From an uncultured Eubacteriales bacterium (GTDB lineage: Bacteria; Bacillota; Clostridia; Oscillospirales; Oscillospiraceae): 8,074 nucleotides of DNA. The stretch's first letter is position 1. The number at the start of each line of letters is the position of its first letter. The position numbers and the translations under genes are program-made. The DNA lies in contig URBH01000076.1 in assembly GCA_900546075.1 (NCBI GenBank), positions 1-8,074 on the forward strand. The letters are read 5' to 3'. This document shows, one piece after another, positions 1-6,347 of this stretch. Under the pieces are notes generated by a model. That model ran no database searches and was not told the DNA's origin. It worked only from the letters and a program-made list of their open reading frames with translations.

Positions 1-246
1 GGTATGCCGCATCCGTAAGCCAGCTTGCGCTGGCAACGGCTGCGCTATATTTCTCTTTTTTCAAACTGAAGAAGTGGGGCAAAAAGGCGGCTGAGACTCG
101 CAGACACAATTGTGCGGTGTTGCCCAAGAGAAAACCAGAAAGAAATCAAGCCGGGAAGCGCATGGGAGGGCGTTGCCGGCGGCATTTCCCCAGGGCATTG
201 GCATTTTCAACAATTTCTGATGCAACTTTTTATACATACTGCGCGG
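1..246. other. Upstream region with no supported gene
   Basis: I find no convincing gene here. The + frame beginning at base 3 is open and would run on into malE, but its translation is basic and low in homology signal, and it has no ribosome binding site or start of its own. The first thirty codons could be the tail of a membrane protein (a hydrophobic stretch followed by Lys-rich residues), yet there is no stop before the malE promoter, so I do not call it. A short perfect hairpin lies at 19-34 (GCCAGC, loop TTGC, GCTGGC). It could be the remains of an upstream terminator or of an intergenic repeat. No T-tract follows closely. Confidence 0.4.
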
Positions 247-275
247 TTGACTTGTTACGAAAAATCGAGTATTCT
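247..275 (+). promoter_or_regulatory. Sigma-A-type promoter of the maltodextrin operon
   Basis: TTGACT (247-252) and TATTCT (270-275) are separated by exactly 17 bases. The -35 box matches the consensus TTGACA at 5 of 6 positions and the -10 box matches TATAAT at 4 of 6. The expected transcription start is near 282, which gives a leader of about 190 bases before malE. The surrounding DNA is AT-richer than the genes. No better -35/-10 pair was seen between here and the malE start. The assignment is by pattern only. Confidence 0.65.
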
Positions 276-340
276 TTTTTTAAAGGGAAGTGTGAAGAAA
301 ATAATCCTTTAAGCACTCCCCCCGTTTTTTCCCGGCTTTC

Positions 341-354
341 TGGAAACGATTCCA
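341..354. promoter_or_regulatory. LacI-family/cre-like operator O1
   Basis: TGGAAACGATTCCA is a near-perfect inverted repeat around a central CG, the hallmark of LacI/GalR-family sites. Against the CcpA cre consensus TGWAANCGNTNWCA it deviates only at positions 3 and 12. It lies about 60 bases downstream of the predicted transcription start, so a bound repressor would act as a roadblock or loop with O2 rather than cover the promoter. It could serve a MalR-type regulator, CcpA, or both. The sequence alone cannot decide. Confidence 0.6.
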
Positions 355-406
355 ATCGGAGGACACGGGAACATACCCGGGTATTCTCCCGTTCCGTCCG
401 TCCTAT

Positions 407-420
407 GGAAAGCGCTTTCC
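407..420. promoter_or_regulatory. LacI-family/cre-like operator O2
   Basis: GGAAAGCGCTTTCC is a perfect 14-bp palindrome around CG. It matches the cre core everywhere except the outermost base on each side. It sits 51 bases before the malE start codon, and its centre is 66 bases from that of O1, roughly six helical turns. Such a pair can be bridged by one tetramer or by two dimers on the same face. The two sites differ from each other in the inner bases, which leaves open that they bind different proteins (a sugar-specific repressor and CcpA). Confidence 0.65.
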
Positions 421-470
421 GGTCTGCGGGATCAGCCAGCGAATTTATCATATCAAGGAGGAAACGTAAA

Positions 471-2039
471 ATGAAGAAGATTCTCGCGCTGCTTCTGACT
501 GTCGGCATGGTTCTTGGCCTGTTTGCCGGCTGCGGTAACAGCAACACAACCCCCGCCGGCACTGCCGCCGCTACCACCCCCGCTGCCGTGGCCGATTCTC
601 TGGACGGCACCTATGACATCACCGTCTGGGTCTCCGAGATGGCCGGTGTAAAGGAACTGACCGAGCAGCAGATCAAGGACTTTATGGAAGAGAACCCCGG
701 CATCGTCATCAACGCCACCATTGAGGGCGTCACCGAGTCCGAGTCCGCCACCCAGATGATCACCTCCGTCGAGGACGGCGCCGACCTGTTCTGCTTCGCG
801 CAGGATCAGCTGGCTCGTCTGGTGCAGGCCGGTGCCCTGACCAAGCTTGGCACCAAGGCTGCCGCGGAAGTCACCGAGCTGAACGACAGCGGCGCCGTTG
901 CGGCCGCCACCATTGGCTCCGATATATGGTGCTATCCCATGACCTCCGATAACGGCTACTTCATGATTTACGACAGCAGCGTGATTCCCGCTGAGCACGT
1001 GGACAGCCTGGAAGACATCATTGCCGACTGCGAGGCCGCCGGCCGCGGCTTCTCCATGGAGCTTGAGACCTCCGCGTGGTACAATGTCGCCTTCTTCTTC
1101 GCTACCGGCTGCCACTCCAACTGGACCATGTCCGCCGACGGCAAGAGCTTCGAGAGCGTTGACGACGACTTCAACTCCGACAACGGCGTTATCGCCCTGA
1201 AGGGCATGAAGAAGCTGCTGAACTCCACCGCTTACAAGTCCTCCAGCTCTGCCGATGACTTCTCCGCCGCCATCCCCGCCGCCGTCGTCATCGTCGGCAC
1301 CTGGGGCACCAGCTCCGCCAAGGCCGCTCTGGGCGACAACTACGCCTGCACCGATCTGCCCAGCTTCACCGTGGACGGCAACTCTTACCACCTTGGCTCC
1401 TTCTCCGGCAACAAGCTGGTGGGTGTCAAGCCCCAGACCGATCCCGTGAAGACCGCCGTTCTGCAGAAGCTCGCCCTGTACCTGACCAACGAGAAGTGCC
1501 AGCTTGCCCGGTTCGACGCCGTGGGCTGGGGTCCCTCCAACAAGGCTGCCCAGCAGTCCGAAAAGGTTGCCGGTGATCCTGCTCTGGCCGCTCTGGCTGC
1601 TCAGAGTGCCTATGCTACGCCTCAGGGGCAGATTGACGGTTCTTGGTGGGATATTGCCAAGGTTTATGCCACCGCTGCCAAGGAGGCTACCACCGATGAA
1701 GAGCTGAAGGCCGCGCTGGAGAGCTATGAGACCTCCATTAAGAGTCTGTTCTCCATGTCCGCCGAGGAGCGGGAGGCCTTTACGGTCATCGGCTCCATCA
1801 ACGGCGACAGCTGGTCCGTGGATCTTCCCATGACCAAGCAGGACGACGGCAGCTGGCTGACCGACGAGGCCTACCAGATGGATGCCGGCGTTGAGTTCAA
1901 GGTTCGTCAAGGCAAGGCCTGGGACGTTGCCTACGGCACCGACGGCAATAACTTTGTGGTCGAGACCGCCGGTACCTACAAAGTCCGTTTGACCCTCAAC
2001 GGCGAAGAAGGCACCGTGGAGCTGGTTCCCGCCGAATAA
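471..2039 (+). CDS. malE: Maltose/maltodextrin-binding lipoprotein with C-terminal starch-binding-like domain
   Basis: This is a 522-residue extracellular solute-binding protein of an ABC importer. The start at 471 is set by AGGAGG at 456-461, nine bases upstream, and by a clean lipoprotein signal peptide: Lys2-Lys3, a hydrophobic core, then the lipobox LFAGC with Cys21 as lipid anchor. A Thr/Ala/Pro-rich linker (about 22-42) leads into the binding domain, opening with YDITVWVSEMAG. Its late motif GWGPSNKAA is typical of the MalE/family 1 fold. From about residue 436 to the end, an additional ~87-residue beta-rich module (GSINGDSW, EFKVRQGKAWDVAYGTDGNN, ETAGTYKVRLTL) resembles SusE/SusF-type starch-binding domains. 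This explains the length, since E. coli MalE is about 396 residues. Lysine is almost always AAG (one AAA seen), which suggests strong codon selection and high expression. A terminator follows, as expected for a binding protein made in excess. Maltodextrin as ligand is inferred from the neighbours. Confidence 0.88.
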   Translation: MKKILALLLTVGMVLGLFAGCGNSNTTPAGTAAATTPAAVADSLDGTYDITVWVSEMAGVKELTEQQIKDFMEENPGIVINATIEGVTESESATQMITSVEDGADLFCFAQDQLARLVQAGALTKLGTKAAAEVTELNDSGAVAAATIGSDIWCYPMTSDNGYFMIYDSSVIPAEHVDSLEDIIADCEAAGRGFSMELETSAWYNVAFFFATGCHSNWTMSADGKSFESVDDDFNSDNGVIALKGMKKLLNSTAYKSSSSADDFSAAIPAAVVIVGTWGTSSAKAALGDNYACTDLPSFTVDGNSYHLGSFSGNKLVGVKPQTDPVKTAVLQKLALYLTNEKCQLARFDAVGWGPSNKAAQQSEKVAGDPALAALAAQSAYATPQGQIDGSWWDIAKVYATAAKEATTDEELKAALESYETSIKSLFSMSAEEREAFTVIGSINGDSWSVDLPMTKQDDGSWLTDEAYQMDAGVEFKVRQGKAWDVAYGTDGNNFVVETAGTYKVRLTLNGEEGTVELVPAE

Positions 2040-2086
2040 GGCAGGCTTCCATCCACAAACGCAGTGACATAGAGTTCTGAGAGGGG

Positions 2087-2118
2087 GAGCCGCTCGGGTT
2101 TGCCCGAGCGGCTCTTTT
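2087..2118 (+). terminator. Rho-independent terminator after malE (probably partial)
   Basis: This is a perfect 12-bp GC-rich stem: GAGCCGCTCGGG (2087-2098), loop TTTG, CCCGAGCGGCTC (2103-2114), followed by TTTT. It begins 48 bases after the malE stop. The T-tract is short, so readthrough into malFG is plausible. I see no strong promoter for malF, so this is probably an attenuating terminator that keeps the permease level below the binding-protein level. The stem may also protect the malE transcript from 3' decay. Confidence 0.8.
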
Positions 2119-2341
2119 GAGGTCCCTCTGCCGCGCCTTCCGAGTCCCGACGGGATTCGGAGCGTGCTCCCTGTTCCGGCCCGGTGTCCCGCCGAAGAAG
2201 GAGGAGCCCCGGCACCGCCGGCTTCCTTTCTGGGCGGAACACCGGAAACAAATGGACGCCTCCGCAGCCGGCTTTTGGGCGGGCAGCATTTCCCGCCAAA
2301 GCGAAAAACGGTTCCCGGAGACAGCCAAATCCAAAAAGAAT
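2119..2341 (+). other. Structured malE-malF intergenic segment (hairpin array)
   Basis: No gene is supported here, but the segment is full of inverted repeats. A short stem GGAGC/GCTCC lies at 2159-2170. A long hairpin spans 2181-2245: the outer 13-bp arms 2181-2193 and 2233-2245 have one mismatch, a purine-rich middle (2196-2206) pairs with a pyrimidine-rich one (2222-2231) with one bulge, and the tip is CCGGC, loop ACC, GCCGG (2209-2221). A third stem pairs 2271-2283 with 2292-2302 around an 8-base loop and contains a two-base bulge. An in-frame upstream extension of malF runs across this region but has no ribosome binding site. Roles in transcript processing or stability are inference. Confidence 0.55.
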
Positions 2342-2383
2342 GGAGGTAGGCGGATAAACGCAGGTTTATCCCGATTGATCATG
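2342..2383 (+). promoter_or_regulatory. Split ribosome binding site: SD, hairpin, then malF start
   Basis: The only good Shine-Dalgarno sequence before malF is GGAGG at 2342-2346, 34 bases from the ATG at 2381, which is too far for normal initiation. Between them lies a perfect 8-bp hairpin: GGATAAAC (2352-2359), loop GCAG, GTTTATCC (2364-2371). Folding it removes 20 bases, leaving 14 to the ATG, or 8 to an in-frame TTG at 2375. Phage T4 gene 38 is a known case of a hairpin bringing SD and start together. Here it is inferred from sequence. The true start may be 2381 (ATG) or 2375 (TTG). Confidence 0.6.
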
Positions 2384-3907
2384 AAGAAACTGACGGATCT
2401 GGAATACCTCAGGCTGAACACGTTTCAGCGTCTGTGGTACAACATTGTCCTGTTCGTTCTCGGCATCCCCGGCTGGCTGGCCTCTTTGGTCAAAGCCGTC
2501 TGGAACGGGATCGCAGGCGCTTTCAGGGGCATCCGAAACGAGCTGACGGATTGCGCCACCACCTTTACAAGGGGCAGCTGGAAAACGAAGGTATCCTACC
2601 TTGTGATGGGCTTCGGCAATATTGCCCGGGGTCAGGTGCTGCGGGGACTGCTGTTCCTTGTCTTTGAATCTGTGTTCATCGTATATATGGTCACAACCGG
2701 CAGCTACTGGCTGGGCAAGTTCCGCACCCTGGGCGACGTGCCCCCCGGAGAGGTATACAACGAGGTGCTGGACACCTACGTCCGGGTCAACGGCGACGAC
2801 TCTTTTAAAATTCTGCTGTACGGCCTCCTGACCATTCTCTTCATCATCGCTTTTGTCTACACATGGCGGCTGAACGTGAAGCAGAACCGGATCTCGGAGG
2901 AAATCCTTGCCACGGGCAAGAAGCTCAAAAGCGGAAAGGACGACCTTCGTTCCGTCCTGGACGATCAGTTCCACAAGACGCTGCTGGCACTGCCCATCAC
3001 GGGCATCCTTGTCTTCACGGTAATCCCGATTCTGTTCATGATCCTCGTTGCCTTCACCAACTATGACGGCGCTCACGACGGCTACAGCAACCTCTTTACA
3101 TGGGTGGGGCTGAGCAATTTCAACGAGCTGATCAGCTCCAGCAGCGCGGACGCGAACCTCAGCTACACCTTCGGCGAGATTCTTTCGTGGACGCTGATGT
3201 GGGCGTTCTTTGCCACATTCACCAATTATTTCCTGGGAATGCTGGTGGCAATCCTCATCAACAAGAAGGGAATCCATTTCAAAAAGCTCTGGCGCGGCAT
3301 TCTGGTTCTGACCATCGCGGTGCCTCAGTTCATTTCCCTGCTGTATGTCTCCAAGCTCTTCGATACCAACGGCGTCGTGAATGCCATGCTCCTGAAGCTG
3401 GGCTTTATCGATCAGGCCATCCGCTTCTGGGAGAATACCACCTCCGCCCGAATCCTCGTCATCGTAATCAACATCTGGGTCGGTATCCCCTATCTGATGC
3501 TGGTGAGCACCGGCATTCTGATGAATATTCCGCAGGATCTGTACGAGTCGTCCAAAATTGACGGTGCCAGTGTCTGGCAGCAGTATGTGAAGATCACGCT
3601 TCCGTACATGCTCTTCGTCACGGGTCCCTACCTGCTGACCCAGTTCATCGGCAATATCAACAACTTCAACGTAATCTATCTGCTGACCAACGGCCGCCCG
3701 GCAAGTCCGGATCTTGTAACCAGCGGCGGCAGTGCCACAACTACGGATCTTCTGATCACCTGGCTGTTCAATATTACCACCGGCGCCACCAGCAACTATA
3801 AGCTGGCCGCCGTGATTGCCATCATGATCTTCGTTGTTGTCGCGGTTCTTTCCCTGATCGTCTACAACGTGATCCCGTCTACCAGAAATGAGGAGGATTA
3901 TTCGTAA
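2381..3907 (+). CDS. malF: Maltodextrin ABC transporter permease MalF
   Basis: This is a 508-residue integral membrane protein, one half of the sugar channel. The chosen start gives MKKLTDLEYLRLNTFQRLWY. Upstream in-frame ATGs (2117, 2252) lack ribosome binding sites and would add an unlikely Arg/Pro-rich leader. Residues 1-85 are amphipathic and basic. Hydrophobic segments appear near 87-108 and 142-162, followed by a charged cytoplasmic stretch (163-199) and then the six-helix permease core from about 200. The coupling (EAA) loop near 388-406 reads YESSKIDGASVW and then ends in ITLP. It is a slightly degenerate EAA with the conserved DGA intact, as is usual for the MalF partner. The large P2 loop of E. 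coli MalF between helices 3 and 4 is absent. The total length stays near 510 because of the N-terminal part. The gene runs into malG with a one-base overlap and is probably transcribed by readthrough from the malE promoter. Confidence 0.9.
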   Translation: MKKLTDLEYLRLNTFQRLWYNIVLFVLGIPGWLASLVKAVWNGIAGAFRGIRNELTDCATTFTRGSWKTKVSYLVMGFGNIARGQVLRGLLFLVFESVFIVYMVTTGSYWLGKFRTLGDVPPGEVYNEVLDTYVRVNGDDSFKILLYGLLTILFIIAFVYTWRLNVKQNRISEEILATGKKLKSGKDDLRSVLDDQFHKTLLALPITGILVFTVIPILFMILVAFTNYDGAHDGYSNLFTWVGLSNFNELISSSSADANLSYTFGEILSWTLMWAFFATFTNYFLGMLVAILINKKGIHFKKLWRGILVLTIAVPQFISLLYVSKLFDTNGVVNAMLLKLGFIDQAIRFWENTTSARILVIVINIWVGIPYLMLVSTGILMNIPQDLYESSKIDGASVWQQYVKITLPYMLFVTGPYLLTQFIGNINNFNVIYLLTNGRPASPDLVTSGGSATTTDLLITWLFNITTGATSNYKLAAVIAIMIFVVVAVLSLIVYNVIPSTRNEEDYS

Positions 3908-4776
3908 TGAGCAGGAATCGATCTCACATGGGAATCCGGACGAAAAGTACCGTTTCCAATACTGTGATCTATGTGATCCTTGTCCTCATGTCCATTATCT
4001 GGCTAACGCCCTTTGCGTGCATCTTGCTGGAGTCCTTCCGGACTGAATCCACCGGACGTGTGGGCTACATCATCCCCAAGCAGTGGGGCTTTGATAACTA
4101 CATCAATCTGTGGACCAAAACGAGCTTCCCCATTTGGTTCCGCAACACGCTGATCACCGCCCTGGCTACGGCGGTGCTGCAAACCCTTATGGTGCTGAGC
4201 GTCAGCTATGTTCTCTCCCGGCTTCGCTTCAAGGGCAGAAAGCTGATGATGAACACCTGCCTGGTTCTGGGCATGTTCCCGGGCTTCGTCACCATGATCG
4301 TGCTGTATAAGGTTCTCAGCGGCATGGGGCTGACGGGAGCCAACTCCGTGCCGGGACTGATTCTCGTCTACTGCGCCAGCTCCGGCATGGGATACTATGT
4401 GTCCAAGGGCTTCTTCGACACCATCCCCAAGAGCCTGGACGAAGCGGCTCGGGTGGACGGCGCTTCCCGCTTTCAGGTGTTCTACAAGGTGATCATGCCT
4501 CTGTCCAAGCCCATTGTCATTTATACCGTTCTCACTGCGTTCATGGCTCCGTGGGGCGACTTCATGTTTGCCAAGTATATCTCCCACAATACGGAGGTGG
4601 GCATGAATGTGGCGGTGGGTCTGCAATACTGGATCTCCTCGAAGACCCTGATTGCCACCAACTATACCATGTTCTGCGCGGGCGGCGTGGTGGTGGCGCT
4701 TCCCGTCACCATCCTGTTCATGCTCCTGCAGAGGTACTATGTGGAAGGCGTCACCGGCGGCGCCGTGAAAGGATAA
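3907..4776 (+). CDS. malG: Maltodextrin ABC transporter permease MalG
   Basis: This is a 289-residue inner-membrane permease, the partner of MalF. The ATG overlaps the malF stop (TAATG) and is preceded by AGGAGG at 3891-3896, ten bases away, so the two subunits are translationally coupled. About six hydrophobic segments are visible, beginning with VIYVILVLMSIIWLTPFACI near residues 19-38. The coupling loop at 179-198 is a textbook EAA motif: EAARVDGAS followed by the IMPLSKP segment, which docks onto the ATPase. The length is close to E. coli MalG (296). The TAA stop at 4774-4776 is also the left edge of a structured inverted-repeat element, so the 3' end of malFG mRNA is held in hairpins. 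A close alternative is a generic CUT1-family sugar permease. The malE and amylase neighbours favour maltodextrin. Confidence 0.92.
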   Translation: MSRNRSHMGIRTKSTVSNTVIYVILVLMSIIWLTPFACILLESFRTESTGRVGYIIPKQWGFDNYINLWTKTSFPIWFRNTLITALATAVLQTLMVLSVSYVLSRLRFKGRKLMMNTCLVLGMFPGFVTMIVLYKVLSGMGLTGANSVPGLILVYCASSGMGYYVSKGFFDTIPKSLDEAARVDGASRFQVFYKVIMPLSKPIVIYTVLTAFMAPWGDFMFAKYISHNTEVGMNVAVGLQYWISSKTLIATNYTMFCAGGVVVALPVTILFMLLQRYYVEGVTGGAVKG

Positions 4777-4945
4777 TACTATTTCTTAATAAAATGATTT
4801 CATCATTTTACTTAAGCCGTTTCACGGCAGACCGCCTGGGCGGCGGTAAGAAATGTATTGACTTCGTTTTTTAGCGGCAGTGGCCGCTGGCCGCAATCCT
4901 GCGGCCTAATAAAACGCTTTTAAGCGTTTTATTAAAAACTTGTAT
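4776..4945. repeat. MITE-like structured inverted-repeat element (complete copy)
   Basis: This is a 170-bp non-coding element between malG and malK. Its ends are imperfect inverted repeats: ATACTATTTCTTAATAAAA (4776-4794) matches the complement of 4927-4945 at 16 of 19 positions. TAA occurs directly on both sides (4774-4776 and 4945-4947), a possible 3-bp target duplication. The left TAA is the malG stop. Inside is a chain of hairpins: an AT-rich stem around loop TTC (4786-4815 with one bulge), GCCGT-TTC-ACGGC (4816-4828), CCGCC-TG-GGCGG (4832-4843), AGCGGC-AGTG-GCCGCT (4873-4888), GGCCGCA-ATCC-TGCGGCC (4889-4906), and a 12-bp stem AATAAAACGCTT (4908-4919) with 4922-4933. The malK ribosome binding site starts directly after the right end. 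A second copy begins at 8022. There is no transposase, so mobility is inference. Confidence 0.7.
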
Positions 4946-4962
4946 AAGGAGAGAGGAAAGCT

Positions 4963-6087
4963 ATGGCATCTGTAAAATTAGCCAACGTCAAGAAGGTCTA
5001 CGACAAGAAGGTCGTGGCCGTTCACGATTTCAACCTGGACATCAAGGATAAGGAATTTGTGGTCTTCGTCGGCCCCTCCGGCTGCGGCAAATCCACGACC
5101 CTGCGGATGATCGCGGGTCTGGAGGAGATCTCCGAGGGTACCGTGGAGATCGACGGTGTGGTGGTCAACGACCTCCAGCCCAAGGATCGGGACATCGCCA
5201 TGGTGTTCCAGAACTACGCCCTGTACCCCCACCTGACGGTGTTTGAGAACATGGCCTTCAGCCTTCGTTTGAAGAAGGTTCCCAACGATGAGGTGTTCAG
5301 GCGCGTCACGGAAGCGGCGAAGGTGCTGGGCATTACCGAGTATCTGACCCGGAAGCCCCGGGCGCTGTCCGGCGGCCAGCGGCAGCGTGTGGCCATCGGC
5401 CGTGCCATGGTTCGGGATTCCAAGGTGTTTCTGATGGATGAGCCGCTGTCCAACCTGGACGCCAAGCTCCGCAATCAGATGCGTGCCGAAATCATTCTCC
5501 TGCGGGAAAAGATCAACACGACCTTTATCTATGTAACCCATGACCAGACCGAAGCCATGACACTCGGCGACCGGATCGTCATCATGAAGGACGGCTTCAT
5601 CCAGCAGGTCGGCACCCCCACGGAGGTATTTGAGCATCCCGTGAATCTGTTCGTGGCGGGCTTCATCGGCGCGCCCCAGATGAACACCTTCCGCACGGAG
5701 CTGGTGCGGGAGAACGGCAAGTACTATGTGACGCCCCTCGGAAGCCGGATTGAGGTGGACGGTGAGACCGGTGAAAATCTGGCGGCAAAGGCGGTGGACG
5801 GCCGCAGTGTGGTTCTGGGCGTCCGTCCGGAGCACATCACCCTGTCCCAGCCGGGTCCTCATGCGATTCCCTGCACCATTATCGTAAATGAAATGATGGG
5901 CAGCGAGCTGCACATTCACGCGGAGACGGAGGACGGCGCCCAGCTGGTGGTTCGGGTACCCACCCTCGGCCTGCGCAGACAGGAACGGGCGGAGCTGGTC
6001 AATGGCGCGAAGATCCATGTGAGCTTCCCCGGCGAAGTCATGCACCTGTTCGATCCCGAAACCGAGCGGAATCTGATCTACGGATAA
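4963..6087 (+). CDS. malK: MalK/MsmX-type sugar ABC transporter ATPase
   Basis: This is a 374-residue ATP-binding subunit that energises the MalFG channel as a dimer. All nucleotide-binding motifs are intact: Walker A GPSGCGKST (37-45), Q-loop Q83, signature LSGGQ (135-139), Walker B VFLMDEP (155-161), D-loop SNLDAK, and switch histidine H193. The C-terminal third (about 240-374) is the OB/TOBE regulatory domain of the CUT1 ATPases, including VLGVRPEHI. The length matches MalK, MsmX and UgpC (about 365-375), which cannot be told apart by motifs alone. In Gram-positive bacteria such an ATPase often serves several sugar importers. The start at 4963 follows AAGGAGAGAGG (4946-4956). It lies 186 bases after malG behind the inverted-repeat element, so its expression may be partly uncoupled from malFG. 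No convincing own promoter was found. Confidence 0.93.
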   Translation: MASVKLANVKKVYDKKVVAVHDFNLDIKDKEFVVFVGPSGCGKSTTLRMIAGLEEISEGTVEIDGVVVNDLQPKDRDIAMVFQNYALYPHLTVFENMAFSLRLKKVPNDEVFRRVTEAAKVLGITEYLTRKPRALSGGQRQRVAIGRAMVRDSKVFLMDEPLSNLDAKLRNQMRAEIILLREKINTTFIYVTHDQTEAMTLGDRIVIMKDGFIQQVGTPTEVFEHPVNLFVAGFIGAPQMNTFRTELVRENGKYYVTPLGSRIEVDGETGENLAAKAVDGRSVVLGVRPEHITLSQPGPHAIPCTIIVNEMMGSELHIHAETEDGAQLVVRVPTLGLRRQERAELVNGAKIHVSFPGEVMHLFDPETERNLIYG

Positions 6088-6146
6088 GGCTTCACGGGTA
6101 AGCACCGCACCCCAAAACTGCGCAAAAGCCGGTGCATGAAGAGTTT

Positions 6147-6188
6147 GTGCATCATTTTCCAGCCCCCGCAGGGGCTGGAAAATGGCAC
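6147..6188. repeat. Long perfect hairpin after malK
   Basis: CATTTTCCAGCCCC (6153-6166), loop CGCA and GGGGCTGGAAAATG (6171-6184) form a perfect 14-bp stem, extended by GTGC/GCAC (6147-6150 with 6185-6188) past a two-base bulge. It begins 60 bases after the malK stop. The T's lie on the 5' arm and the A's on the 3' arm, and no T-tract follows on either strand, so it is not a standard intrinsic terminator. It is more likely a dispersed palindromic element or a 3' mRNA stabiliser. Confidence 0.55.
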
Positions 6189-6202
6189 GTTATCCATTTT
6201 GC

Positions 6203-6239
6203 TATGCGTTTGCATACCAGGAAACCCCGCGAGCGCGGG
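6203..6239. other. Two small hairpins in the convergent gap
   Basis: TATGC-GTTT-GCATA (6203-6216) and CCCGC-GAGC-GCGGG (6226-6239) follow one another. Together with the hairpins on either side they make nearly the whole 6147-6302 stretch self-complementary. No gene is seen in this 260-base gap between malK and the convergent amylase gene. Confidence 0.4.
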
Positions 6240-6255
6240 AAAAGAATACATGTTT

Positions 6256-6302
6256 AATCTCCCCCGGCTGTACCGAAAAAATCGGCACAGCCGGGGGAGA
6301 TT
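6256..6302. terminator. Probable bidirectional terminator between malK and the amylase gene
   Basis: This is a perfect 16-bp stem: AATCTCCCCCGGCTGT (6256-6271) with ACAGCCGGGGGAGATT (6287-6302). An inner stem CCGA-AAAAA-TCGG (6273-6285) closes the loop. It lies 45 bases beyond the amylase stop and about 170 beyond the malK stop, the expected place for a terminator shared by convergent genes. The weak point is the short T-run after the stem in both directions, so efficiency may come mostly from stem strength. Confidence 0.62.
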
Positions 6303-6347
6303 TGCGATGACGATGGTATCCGGAGCGGTTTTGAATGGCGATGGCGG

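Noticed and set aside
117..470. In-frame upstream extension of malE
   Set aside because: It would put about 118 basic residues before a textbook lipoprotein signal peptide and run through the promoter and both operators. The SD at 456-461 fixes the start at 471.
453..1910. Long open frame (485 codons) on the - strand opposite malE
   Set aside because: It is an artefact of the strong GC-ending codon use of malE. It has no ribosome binding site, the product is Gly/Val/His-rich with no family features, and it covers a well-supported gene.
2117..2380. In-frame upstream extension of malF
   Set aside because: It begins at the T-tract of the malE terminator, crosses several hairpins and lacks a ribosome binding site.
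2414..2428. CTGAACACGTTTCAG near the start of malF as a third operator
   Set aside because: The arms are not symmetrical about the CG (they are offset by one base), and it lies within coding sequence. It is probably chance.
4858..4886. TTGACT at 4858-4863 as a -35 box for malK
   Set aside because: No -10-like hexamer occurs 16-18 bases downstream. The sequence there is GC-rich hairpin DNA.
4920..4948. TATAAG at 4943-4948 as a -10 box for malK
   Set aside because: The candidate -35 (TTAAGC) is poor, and the transcript would start inside or after the ribosome binding site.
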